Shown: piece after piece, positions 1 to 7,000 of the stretch
How the letters are laid out: every line of letters begins with the position of its first letter
How positions within the stretch are numbered: the first letter of the stretch is position 1
NCBI RefSeq assembly: GCF_950295315.1
Contig: NC_080181.1
Coordinates: forward strand, 37,043,375-37,107,374
DNA length: 64,000 nt
Direction: 5' to 3'
Source: Erinaceus europaeus
Taxonomy: Eukaryota; Chordata; Mammalia; Eulipotyphla; Erinaceidae
The notes under the pieces: model-generated
Told to the model about the DNA's origin: nothing
Databases searched by the model: none
The model's input: the letters and a program-made list of their open reading frames with translations, nothing else
Made by a program: the position numbers and the translations under genes

Positions 1-80
1 GGGGTGGTGGGCAGCCACCAGAGCCAGAGCCCCAGGCAAAAGCCAGCGCAGGTGGGCAGGGTTCCGGGGCAAGGGGCACG

Positions 81-106
81 GTGGGGGCGGGTCAGGGGGC
101 GGGGCC
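81..106 (+). promoter_or_regulatory. Paired GC boxes (Sp1/KLF-type)
   Basis: GTGGGGGCGGG at 81-91 and GGGGGCGGGGCC at 95-106 contain the classic GGGCGG core; the second is a full GGGGCGGGGC Sp1 consensus. The pair recurs in every unit (unit 2: 4161-4185, with one base changed in the first box). It lies immediately downstream of the promoter-like tail of the preceding unit, so both probably belong to one element that spans the arbitrary unit border. Binding is inferred from motif only. Confidence 0.55.
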
Positions 107-171
107 GGCATCTGACAGCCCAGGGCTGGGGTCCAAGGGCCGCCAGGACCCTGTCCAAGCAAGTGCACTGA

Positions 172-197
172 CACACAGACAGACTGACTGACTGACA
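172..197 (+). repeat. Short ACAG/GACT microsatellite
   Basis: CACACAGACAGACTGACTGACTGAC is a brief tetranucleotide run present in all units without visible length change. Alpha units and unit 2 carry an additional CCACCCCACAG-type insertion just downstream. Confidence 0.8.
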
Positions 198-211
198 GCC
201 CCCAGACACCC

Positions 212-225
212 CCCAGGGCCCTGGG
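212..225. repeat. Perfect 14-bp palindrome
   Basis: CCCAGGGCCCTGGG equals its own reverse complement. It sits 45 bp before the hairpin at 270-288 and is repeated in every unit. Function unknown. Confidence 0.85.
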
Positions 226-266
226 AGCCCTGAGCTGCCCCGGATCTGGCGGGCAGCCACCTGGAC

Positions 267-293
267 ACAGGCCTCCATAGTGGAGGCCCCTGT
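267..293. repeat. Inverted repeat, potential hairpin
   Basis: GGCCTCCA-TAG-TGGAGGCC at 270-288 is a perfect 8-bp stem with a 3-base loop. The outer ACA (267-269) and TGT (291-293) can extend the stem across a CC bulge. It is seen unchanged in the units inspected. It could form a stem-loop in a transcript from either strand, or a small cruciform. No known RNA family is recognised. Confidence 0.75.
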
Positions 294-318
294 AGACCCC
301 GTTGCCTGCTGACAGCGG

Positions 319-373
319 CCCTCCTCCCCCTCCCTCTCCCTCTCCCCCTCGCCCTCCCCTTCCTCATCCTCAG
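319..373 (+). repeat. Polypyrimidine tract ending in CAG
   Basis: An almost pure C/T tract of more than 50 bases ends in CCTCATCCTCAG (CAG at 371-373). Its length differs between monomer types: alpha units lack one CTCTCC-type step, and unit 2 has a different CCCTCC arrangement. It could form intramolecular triplex DNA. It also resembles a 3' splice site, with CTGAC at 309-313 as a candidate branch point. Confidence 0.7.
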
Positions 374-1187
374 AGGGACTCACTCAGGGCCCTTGGCCTA
401 GGCAAGCCAGGGCTGCTGCTCTGGCTGCTGCAGCTGCTATCCAGTGGGTGGGTGCAGGTATCTGGCCCTGTCAGTTCCTGATTCTTGGGACCTGCCTGCC
501 TCCAGCTCCACCCACTCTCCAGTCCAGCCCCCTCCCCCTCCTCCGCAAGGATGCCCCCTTTTCCCCTTGCCCCCTGTCCCCCAGCTCCCCAACTGTCATC
601 TACTGTTTGCCTCCTTTCCTGCCAGCCTGCTGCTGCCCTCCAGCCCTGGGGGCCCTGGGCCAGCCCAGCTGCCATCTTCACCATCCTGCAGGGGGACCTG
701 CCCTAACGCCCTGCCACCACAGGCACACACAGCCCTGCACCTATTCAGGGGCTCCCCTGCCTGCAGCCTGCCCCCCAAACAGTCTCCTTCTGCCCCTCAA
801 CCCCCTTCTAACCCCTGTCAGGGCCCCTCACACACACCTGGGCATGAGTATCCCACACATGCACATCTCTCCCCTCCCCCTCCACTCCATTTGCACTAAG
901 GATGGCAAGAGTCTTTTTCTCTGGGTATCCCCAGGGGAGTTGGGTCTGTCCAATGTCCTGGGGAGCCGGAACTGCAAACAATCTACAATGTAACATTTGG
1001 ATCTCAGGCAACCCAATCCCAAGTGCGCTGTGCAAGCCTAGGACTGGCGAAAACACCCCACTCTGAGCACAAGGTCTGCCTGGGTCAGTGGCTCCTCCAG
1101 TGGTCTCAGAGACAGGCAGAGGCAGAGGCAGACAACGTTTTCAGGTTCAAAACCTATACTTCCCAGAAGCTGGTCCATCAGTAGGGT
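374..1187. other. C-rich single-copy-per-unit segment, no gene recognised
   Basis: Strongly C-biased on the plus strand, with many CCCTCC and CCAGCCC runs and few CpGs. Open frames exist here on both strands, but they are proline, serine or glycine rich, overlap each other in several frames, and are broken or shortened in alpha units (for example by the CCTAACC change). I see no conserved domain. The YY1-type site is the only recognisable element. I treat it as non-coding. Confidence 0.7.
671..678 (-). promoter_or_regulatory. YY1-type site
   Basis: GCTGCCATCTTCACC on plus reads AAGATGGCAGC on minus, matching the YY1 consensus AANATGGCNGC. One copy occurs in each of the 16 units: cores at 671, 4756, 8843, 12918, 17008, 21071, 25161, 29215, 33257, 37310, 41359, 45409, 49459, 53513, 57605 and 61698 (8 bp each). 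YY1 is known to bind the DXZ4 macrosatellite together with CTCF. Occupancy here is inference. Confidence 0.5.
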
Positions 1188-1219
1188 AAAAAAAAAAAAA
1201 AAAAAAGGCTTTTTTTTTT
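1188..1219. repeat. A(19)GGCT(10) homopolymer pair
   Basis: Nineteen A, then GGC, then ten T, making a potential A/T hairpin. A-run length tracks monomer type: 19 in units 1, 2 and 4; 20 in units 9, 11 and 12; 33, 21, 21 and 34 in alpha units 3, 5, 7 and 15, which also carry GAA before GGC. It may be the remnant of a retroposon A-tail, but no body is recognisable next to it. Confidence 0.85.
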
Positions 1220-1592
1220 CATTTCCCCCTGCCTGACTCTCCTGTGTGATGCCTGTTTCTCAGTGAAACAAGGGAAAAAATCTTTTGGGGAGGGAGCAGG
1301 ACCAAGATGCAGGCAGGAGGACTCCGTGGAGGGTGGATGGGTAGGTGGACCATGCCCTGGCTCCAGAGCCCCAGCTGCTGTTCCAGGCGCTCTCTGATTC
1401 CAGAGATCCCCCTGTGGCTTCTCATGAGACTATTTCCAAGACTGATCCTCAGGATATTGAGGATTCAAAAAATAGACAGGTCATATTGCTGTCAAAAGGA
1501 AATCCAGGGAGGTTGGGCAGAATGTCAGAGGGTTAAGAGGTGGTGGAGGAAACGAGGGGACAGGCAGAAGGATCCATGGTATGGCCCCCAGA
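1220..1592. other. Spacer between homopolymer pair and SINE block
   Basis: Mixed-composition sequence with no recognised gene, RNA or mobile element. Alpha units lack about 11 bases (CAGAGATCCCC) near 1400 relative to beta units. The last part (about 1575-1592) runs into the first SINE body, whose tRNA head is missing. Confidence 0.6.
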
Positions 1593-1890
1593 CCCCCACC
1601 TGCAGGGGAGTCGCTTTACAGGGGGTGAAGCAGATCTTCAGGGGCTCTATCTTTCTCTCCCCCCTCTTCCTTTCCCCTCCCCTCTCCCTTTCTCTCTGTC
1701 CTATGCAAGGACAGTAACAACAACAACAACAAGAAGCACAACAATGATCAAGCAACAAGGGCAGCAAAAGGAGAATAAATGGTCTGCAGGAGCAGTGGAT
1801 TCCAGGTATATGTATCGAGCACCGGCAGTAACCCTGGAAGCAATAAATAAATAAATACATACATACATACATACATATATATATATATAA
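1593..1890 (+). mobile_element. 5'-truncated hedgehog-type SINE, body 1
   Basis: Begins at the CACCTGCAGGGGAGTCGC joint that follows the tRNA-derived head in hedgehog SINEs, then GTGAAGCAG (1625), a CT-rich stretch, TCCTATGCAAGGACAGTAAC, (AAC)n, CAACAAGGGCAGC and a TAACCCTGGAAGCAA end. The tail runs into AAAT, CATA and TA microsatellites (about 1843-1889). The (AAC)n is longer in alpha units. The tRNA head with A and B boxes is missing, so the copy cannot be an autonomous Pol III unit. Family assignment rests on memory of Erinaceus SINEs. Confidence 0.8.
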
Positions 1891-1980
1891 ACTCATAGAG
1901 AAAATATACAGGTAATATACATGTATACATGTGTCGGTGTATCCACTTTGTAAATAAATGTACATGCACTTTTGTTTATC

Positions 1981-2251
1981 TAGTGAAGCAGACCTGCAGG
2001 GGTCTACCTTTCTCTCACCTTCTGTGTTTCCACTCCTCTCTCCCTTTCTCTCTATCCTATGCAAGGACAGTAACAGCAACAACAACGATAATAATAACCA
2101 CAACCAAGTTCAGGCAACAAGGGCAGCCAAAGGGGAAAACATGGTCTGCAGGAGTAGTGGGTTCGTGGTGCAGGCCCCTAGCCCTGACAATAACCCTGGA
2201 GGCAATCAATCAGTCAATCAATCAATAGATAACGAATACATAAATAAAAAA
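1981..2251 (+). mobile_element. 5'-truncated hedgehog-type SINE, body 2
   Basis: Starts at TAGTGAAGCAG, further into the SINE than body 1, and ends at TAACCCTGGAGGCAA followed by an ATCA/AATA tail. It carries the same landmarks (TCCTATGCAAGGACAG, CAACAAGGGCAGCC, GGTGCAGGCCCCTAGC). It is preceded by a linker of about 90 bp that resembles the linkers after bodies 2 and 3, which points to tandem duplication of SINE plus linker and not to separate insertions. Confidence 0.8.
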
Positions 2252-2320
2252 TACAGGTATTTACATGTATACGTGTCTCTGTGTTTCTACTGAGTCAAAT
2301 GTAAATGTGCTTTATTTATT

Positions 2321-2570
2321 TAGTGAAGCAGATCTTCAGGGGGCCTATCTTTCTCTCCCCCATCTCTCTTTCCCCTCCTCTTTACATTTTTCTCTGTTCT
2401 CCGCAAGGACAGTAACTATCACAACAACAATAATAATATTATTAATAACCACAATATTCAAGCCACAAGGGCAGCAAAAAGGGAAAAAATGGAACATAGG
2501 AGCAGTGGATTAGTGGTACTGGCACTGCGCTATGGCAATAACCCCTTGTGGCAATAAATAAATAAATAAT
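2321..2570 (+). mobile_element. 5'-truncated hedgehog-type SINE, body 3
   Basis: Starts at the same TAGTGAAGCAG position as body 2, 340 bp downstream of it, and is more diverged (TTCTCCGCAAGGACAG, CCACAAGGGCAGC, TAACCCCTTGTGGCAA). It ends in an AAAT tail whose length varies and is longest in unit 15. Unit 13 has a 4-bp deletion near its start. Confidence 0.8.
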
Positions 2571-2715
2571 ACAAGTAATATACAAGAATATGTCCCAGTG
2601 TGTGTTTCCACTGTGTAAACGTAAAAGCACTTTTATTTACTTATTTATATTTTATTTATTTACCTAGCCAAGAGAATTTCTTTTCATTGCTAAAAAAATG
2701 TCACATTAATTAAGC
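2571..2715. other. AT-rich linker
   Basis: The first half (to about 2640) resembles the two linkers after SINE bodies 1 and 2: ATACA(A/G)GTAATATACA, then a GTGT-rich stretch, then a TTTCCACTGTGTAAA-like segment. The second half is TTTATT-rich and leads into the fourth SINE. No gene. Confidence 0.65.
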
Positions 2716-2990
2716 TTAGCAGGTGGTGCCTCACCTGGTTAAGCACTCATGTTAAACTGTAGGAGGACCTGGGTTCAAGACCCTGGTCCCCACTTGCAGT
2801 GGGAAATCTTTATAAGTGGTGCAGATGTGCTGCAGGTATCTCTCTGGTTCTCAAAATCTCTATCCCTCCCTTGTCTCTCAATTCTTGACTGTCCATTCCA
2901 AAAAATAAATCAAGATAATAGAAAGCAAAGAAAAAAGAAGAAGAAGAAGAAGAAGAAGAAGAAGAAGAAGAAGAAGAAGAAGAAGAAGAA
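2716..2990 (+). mobile_element. tRNA-derived SINE with intact head and GAA-rich tail
   Basis: A different SINE subtype. It has a tRNA-like head with GTTAAGCAC and a perfect Pol III B box GGTTCAAGACC at 2772-2782; the A box (about 2722-2736, GGTGGTGCCTCACCTGG) is degenerate. The body reads CCACTTGCAGTGGGAAATC, GTGGTGCAGATGTGCTGCAGG, then TCTCTCTGG, and ends in an A-rich segment that grades into (GAA)n. Markers in it separate monomer types (TATAAGTGG/CTATCCC in beta, TACAAGTGG/CTGTCCC in alpha). No target-site duplication was spotted. Confidence 0.75.
2937..2990 (+). repeat. (GAA)18 triplet microsatellite
   Basis: Uninterrupted GAA repeats that grew from the SINE tail. Copy numbers in units 1-15 are 18, 16, 22, 18, 22, 18, 19, 18, 20, 19, 19, 19, 22, 18 and 17. 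Long GAA/TTC tracts are known to form triplex DNA and to stall replication in other loci. All alpha/beta type junctions map to the short interval holding this tract. Confidence 0.95.
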
Positions 2991-3097
2991 GGCGGCAAAA
3001 TGAAATATCCCAATATTTCAAGGGGCTGCTCAGAACAATGCTTTCCTTATTATGATCCTCACAGCATACCATATTCAGAAAGGAAAAAGACACCGCG

Positions 3098-3180
3098 TTT
3101 TTTTTAACCCAGTTTTTTTAATTTATTTATTCATTTATTTATTGAGGTGTTAATGTTTTACATTCAACAGAAGACTAGGG
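3098..3180 (-). mobile_element. Possible retroposon 3' end on the minus strand
   Basis: A T-rich run (TTTTTTTAACCC, then TTTATTTATTCATTTATTTATT) is followed by GAGGTGTTAATGTTTTACA. On the minus strand this looks like an element end with an AAATAAAT tail, similar to retroposon ends I associate with hedgehog DNA. The body is too short to classify. Confidence 0.3.
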
Positions 3181-3204
3181 CTCTGATGCCAGAGGTCTCA
3201 AGTA

Positions 3205-3218
3205 CCCCTAGATGGCTC
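3205..3218 (+). promoter_or_regulatory. CTCF-like site, one per unit
   Basis: CCCCTAGATGGCTC matches the CTCF core CCASYAGRKGGCRS at 12 of 14 positions, including the YAGRKGGC heart. All 15 copies present in the window are identical and on the plus strand, starting at 3205, 7284, 11417, 15453, 19570, 23606, 27714, 31756, 35805, 39854, 43904, 47954, 52008, 56054 and 60169. Co-oriented CTCF sites, one per unit, are a defining trait of the DXZ4 macrosatellite. Binding is not shown by sequence alone. Confidence 0.55.
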
Positions 3219-3262
3219 TCTGCCTCTACAAAACCAATCGATCAACCCGTGCATCACTCCAA

Positions 3263-3340
3263 CCTTCCATCCATCCATCCATCCATCCATCCATGCTTCC
3301 TTCCATCCATCCATCCATCCATCCATCCAACTATCCATCG
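3263..3340 (+). repeat. (CCAT)n tetranucleotide tract
   Basis: TCCA repeats. In alpha-tail units (1, 2, 4, 6, 14) the tract is interrupted by GCTTCCTT; in beta-tail units it is pure and shorter, except unit 15, where it is the longest pure tract. The frames that read it as Ser-Ile-His-Pro repeats are an artefact of the microsatellite. Confidence 0.9.
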
Positions 3341-3471
3341 ACCAATCAACCAAGCTAAGTACAAAAGGAGATATAACCTTGAATGATAAAGACAGTCAAG
3401 CCTGCACAGATACGTTGCCAACTGGGCAGTTTGGCTGAATAGGGCAGAGGAGCTGATCCAGGGAATGTGGT
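3341..3471. other. Spacer, nothing recognised
   Basis: Mixed composition. It contains the GATAAAGACAG (alpha) / GATAGACAG (beta) type marker and the GGCAGAGGAGC (alpha) / GGCAGAAGAGC (beta) marker. Confidence 0.6.
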
Positions 3472-3500
3472 GGGGGGTATGGGTGTGGGTGTGGGTGGGG
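3472..3500 (+). other. G-quadruplex motif
   Basis: GGGGGG-TAT-GGG-TGT-GGG-TGT-GGG-T-GGGG gives five G-runs with loops of 1-3 bases. Beta tails have one run fewer (four runs) but still satisfy the G3N1-7 rule. It lies just upstream of the promoter-like block and is repeated in every unit. Confidence 0.7.
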
Positions 3501-3613
3501 TGAGCAGGTGAGTCTGTGAGCTGGGTCACGTCAGGGACGCGGAGGGGGGGTGTGGGCAGCTGTCACAGGCGAAATGTCAAAAGCGCTCGAGCTGGTGATC
3601 AGGGCACCCGGAA

Positions 3614-3690
3614 GTGAGGAGAGACAAGAGGAGAGGAGCCGACAGGAGAGGACAGGAGAGGAGAGGAGAGGACAGGAGAGGAACTGAGAA
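3614..3690 (+). repeat. GGAGA/GGACA purine minisatellite
   Basis: About 70 bases of GAGGA, GGAGA and GGACA pentamers, nearly pure purine on plus. Alpha and beta tails differ in repeat order (GAGCCGACAGG plus an added GGACAGGAGA step in alpha, GAGCGGACAGG in beta). Confidence 0.8.
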
Positions 3691-3931
3691 ACCCACCTGG
3701 ACAGAGGTAGCATACCGGCATCCAGCAAGGCAGGCAGGCATGCAGGCAGCTGTGGCCTGGGCTCCCTGGCTCCTGGGCGCACCTCCTCCTTTGCTCTCTT
3801 GGCTGCCAGCCCCAAGGTCCGTCGTCGGTCAGCGCTGTCCTCCCGTTCTTCCGTCCCTCTGTGCCAGGGCCCAGGGGTCTGGTTGCTGCCGCCTGACATA
3901 GTGGCAGGACAGTTGGGCTGCCCAGTGCCAG

Positions 3932-3943
3932 TGCGCCTGCGCA
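3932..3943. promoter_or_regulatory. NRF1-like site
   Basis: TGCGCCTGCGCA differs at one base from the NRF1 consensus YGCGCAYGCGCR. There are 15 copies, starting at 3932, 8031, 12102, 16196, 20255, 24349, 28399, 32441, 36494, 40543, 44593, 48643, 52697, 56793 and 60882. It contains two CpGs, so binding would be methylation-sensitive. Confidence 0.5.
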
Positions 3944-3952
3944 CAGAATCCT

Positions 3953-3963
3953 GGGGGGGGGGG
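3953..3963 (+). repeat. Variable G homopolymer
   Basis: G11 in unit 1, G10 in other alpha tails and G9 in beta tails. This length change shifts every minus-strand reading frame crossing it, which is the main reason the long open frames here are not called as genes. Confidence 0.9.
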
Positions 3964-4079
3964 ACATCACAAAGGGCTGGAAAGTTTGCTAGGCCACGAG
4001 GACCCCGCCCACCCAGTTGACCCCTAGGGAGGCAGTGGTGGTGGCAGCAGCCATGACACCCACCCTGAACTTGATCTGA

Positions 4080-7000
4080 GGGGTGGTGGGCAGCCACCAG
4101 AGCCAGAGCCCCAGGCAAAAGCCAGCGCAGGTGGGCAGGGCTCCGGGGAAAGGGGCACGGTGTGGGCGGGTCAGGGGGCGGGGCCGGCATCTGACAGCCC
4201 AGGGCTGGGGTCCAAGGGCCGCCAGGACCCTGTCCAAGCAAGTGCACTGACACACAGACAGACTGACTGACTGACAGCCCCCACCCCACAGACACCCCCC
4301 AGGGCCCTGGGAGCCCTGAGCTGCCCCGGATCTGGCGGGCAGCCACCTGGACACAGGCCTCCATAGTGGAGGCCCCTGTAGACCCCGTTGCCTGCTGACA
4401 GCGGCCCTCCTCCCCCTCCCTCTCCCTCTCCCCCTCCCCCTCCCCTTCCTCATCCTCAGAGGGACTCACTCAGGGCCCTTGGCCTAGGCAAGCCAGGGCT
4501 GCTGCTCTGCTGCTGCAGCTGCTATCCAGTGGGTGGGTGCAGGTATCTGGCCCTGTCAGTTCCTGATTCTTGGGACCTGCCTGCCTCCAGCTCCACCCAC
4601 TCTCCAGTCCAGCCCCCTCCCCCTCCTCCGCAAGGATGCCCCCTTTTCCCCTTGCCCCCTGTCCCCCAGCTCCCCAACTGTCATCTACTGTTTGCCTCCT
4701 TTCCTGCCAGCCTGCTGCTGCCCTCCAGCCCTGGGGGCCCTGGGCCAGCCCAGCTGCCATCTTCACCATCCTGCAGGGGGACCTGCCCTAACGCCCTGCC
4801 ACCACAGGCACACACAGCCCTGCACCTATTCAGGGGCTCCCCTGCCTGCAGCCTGCCCCCCAAACAGTCTCCTTCTGCCCCTCAACCCCCTTCTAACCCC
4901 TGTCAGGGCCCCTCACACACACCTGGGCATGAGTATCCCACACATGCACATCTCTCCCCTCCCCCTCCACTCCATTTGCACTAAGGATGGCAAGAGTCTT
5001 TTTCTCTGGGTATCCCCAGGGGAGTTGGGTCTGTCCAATGTCCTGGGGAGCCGGAACTGCAAACAATCTACAATGTAACATTTGGATCTCAGGCAACCCA
5101 ATCCCAAGTGCGCTGTGCAAGCCTAGGACTGGCGAAAACACCCCACTCTGAGCACAAGGTCTGCCTGGGTCAGTGGCTCCTCCAGTGGTCTCAGAGACAG
5201 GCAGAGGCAGAGGCAGACAACGTTTTCAGGTTCAAAACCTATACTTCCCAGAAGCTGGTCCATCAGTAGGGTAAAAAAAAAAAAAAAAAAGGCTTTTTTT
5301 TTTCATTTCCCCCTGCCTGACTCTCCTGTGTGATGCCTGTTTCTCAGTGAAACAAGGGAAAAAATCTTTTGGGGAGGGAGCAGGACCAAGATGCAGGCAG
5401 GAGGACTCCGTGGAGGGTGGATGGGTAGGTGGACCATGCCCTGGCTCCAGAGCCCCAGCTGCTGTTCCAGGCGCTCTCTGATTCCAGAGATCCCCCTGTG
5501 GCTTCTCATGAGACTATTTCCAAGACTGATCCTCAGGATATTGAGGATTCAAAAAATAGACAGGTCATATTGCTGTCAAAAGGAAATCCAGGGAGGTTGG
5601 GCAGAATGTCAGAGGGTTAAGAGGTGGTGGAGGAAACGAGGGGACAGGCAGAAGGATCCACGGTATGGCCCCCAGACCCCCACCTGCAGGGGAGTCGCTT
5701 TACAGGGGGTGAAGCAGATCTTCAGGGGCTCTATCTTTCTCTCCCCCCTCTTCCTTTCCCCTCCCCTCTCCCTTTCTCTCTGTCCTATGCAAGGACAGTA
5801 ACAACAACAACAACAAGAAGCACAACAATGATCAAGCAACAAGGGCAGCAAAAGGAGAATAAATGGTCTGCAGGAGCAGTGGATTCCAGGTATATGTATC
5901 GAGCACCGGCAGTAACCCTGGAAGCAATAAATAAATAAATACATACATACATACATACATATATATATATATAAACTCATAGAGAAAATATACAGGTAAT
6001 ATACATGTATACATGTGTCGGTGTATCCACTTTGTAAATAAATGTACATGCACTTTTGTTTATCTAGTGAAGCAGACCTGCAGGGGTCTACCTTTCTCTC
6101 ACCCTTCTGTGTTTCCACTCCTCTCTCCCTTTCTCTCTATCCTATGCAAGGACAGTAACAGCAACAACAACGATAATAATAACCACAACCAAGTTCAGGC
6201 AACAAGGGCAGCCAAAGGGGAAAACATGGTCTGCAGGAGTAGTGGGTTCGTGGTGCAGGCCCCTAGCCCTGACAATAACCCTGGAGGCAATCAATCAGTC
6301 AATCAATCAATAGATAACGAATACATAAATAAAAAATACAGGTATTTACATGTATACGTGTCTCTGTGTTTCTACTGAGTCAAATGTAAATGTGCTTTAT
6401 TTATTTAGTGAAGCAGATCTTCAGGGGGCCTATCTTTCTCTCCCCCATCTCTCTTTCCCCTCCTCTTTACATTTTTCTCTGTTCTCCGCAAGGACAGTAA
6501 CTATCACAACAACAATAATAATATTATTAATAACCACAATATTCAAGCCACAAGGGCAGCAAAAAGGGAAAAAATGGAACATAGGAGCAGTGGATTAGTG
6601 GTACTGGCACTGCGCTATGGCAATAACCCCTTGTGGCAATAAATAAATGAATAATACAAGTAATATACAAGAATATGTCCCAGTGTGTGTTTCCACTGTG
6701 TAAACGTAAAAGCACTTTTATTTACTTATTTATATTTTATTTATTTACCTAGCCAAGAGAATTTCTTTTCATTGCTAAAAAAATGTCACATTAATTAAGC
6801 TTAGCAGGTGGTGCCTCACCTGGTTAAGCACTCATGTTAAACTGTAGGAGGACCTGGGTTCAAGACCCTGGTCCCCACTTGCAGTGGGAAATCTTTATAA
6901 GTGGTGCAGATGTGCTGCAGGTATCTCTCTGGTTCTCAAAATCTCTATCCCTCCCTTGTCTCTCAATTCTTGACTGTCCATTCCAAAAAATAAATCAAGA

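Larger units (their letters stand above)
1..4079 (+). repeat. Macrosatellite unit 1 (beta body, alpha tail), 4079 bp
   Basis: This is the reference unit for the sub-feature entries. Its head carries beta markers: GGGCAGCC at the start, GGTTCCGG, and no CCACCCCACAG insertion. Its tail carries alpha markers: AATATTTC at 3012-3019, GATAAAGAC near 3385, and a GCTTCC interruption in the CCAT tract. The SINE block is 1593-2936 and (GAA)18 is 2937-2990. The YY1-type core is 671-678, the CTCF-like site 3205-3218 and the NRF1-like site 3932-3943. Private variants are CCATGG near 1574 where all others have CCACGG, loss of one C in the CTCACC run near 2018, and a T-run at 3112-3119 where others read TTTATTTA. 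Confidence 0.97.
3524..4079. promoter_or_regulatory. CpG-rich promoter-like block at unit tail
   Basis: CpG density is visibly higher here than elsewhere in the unit. Motifs in order: CRE-like GGTCACGTCAGG (3524-3535); an ETS/GABP site CCGGAAGTG (3608-3616); a GGAGA-rich purine tract; an NRF1-like TGCGCCTGCGCA (3932-3943); CCCCGCCCACCC (about 4004-4015); then the GC boxes of the next unit head. No TATA box was seen. This set is typical of CpG-island promoters, so each unit could start a non-coding transcript. Direction cannot be told from sequence. Confidence 0.4.

Noticed and set aside
444..993. 151- and 181-codon plus-strand proline-rich open frames in the unit head
   Set aside because: Two frames overlap in the same C-rich DNA, the longer is cut short by the CCTAACC change in units 3-7 and 15, and neither shows a domain or a conserved start context. 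Low-complexity GC-rich DNA readily gives such frames.
1593..2570. Three independent SINE insertions
   Set aside because: Shared break positions and related linkers fit tandem duplication of one insertion better.
2716..2790. A tRNA gene suggested by the B box GGTTCAAGACC
   Set aside because: The A box is degenerate, no cloverleaf with an anticodon stem and acceptor ends is apparent, and the sequence continues into a SINE body with a retroposon tail.
2749..3093. Lysine-, serine- or leucine-run peptides
   Set aside because: They are translations of the (GAA)n tract in different frames and change length with it.
3147..3540. Ser-Ile-His-Pro or Trp-Met-Asp-Gly repeat peptides
   Set aside because: They are translations of the CCAT microsatellite on either strand; tract length and interruption differ between units.
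4022..4036. Second CTCF-like match CCCCTAGGGAGGCAG
   Set aside because: It needs a one-base insertion to align both halves of the CTCF core; ungapped it matches only about 9 of 14 positions. Much weaker than the site at 3205-3218.
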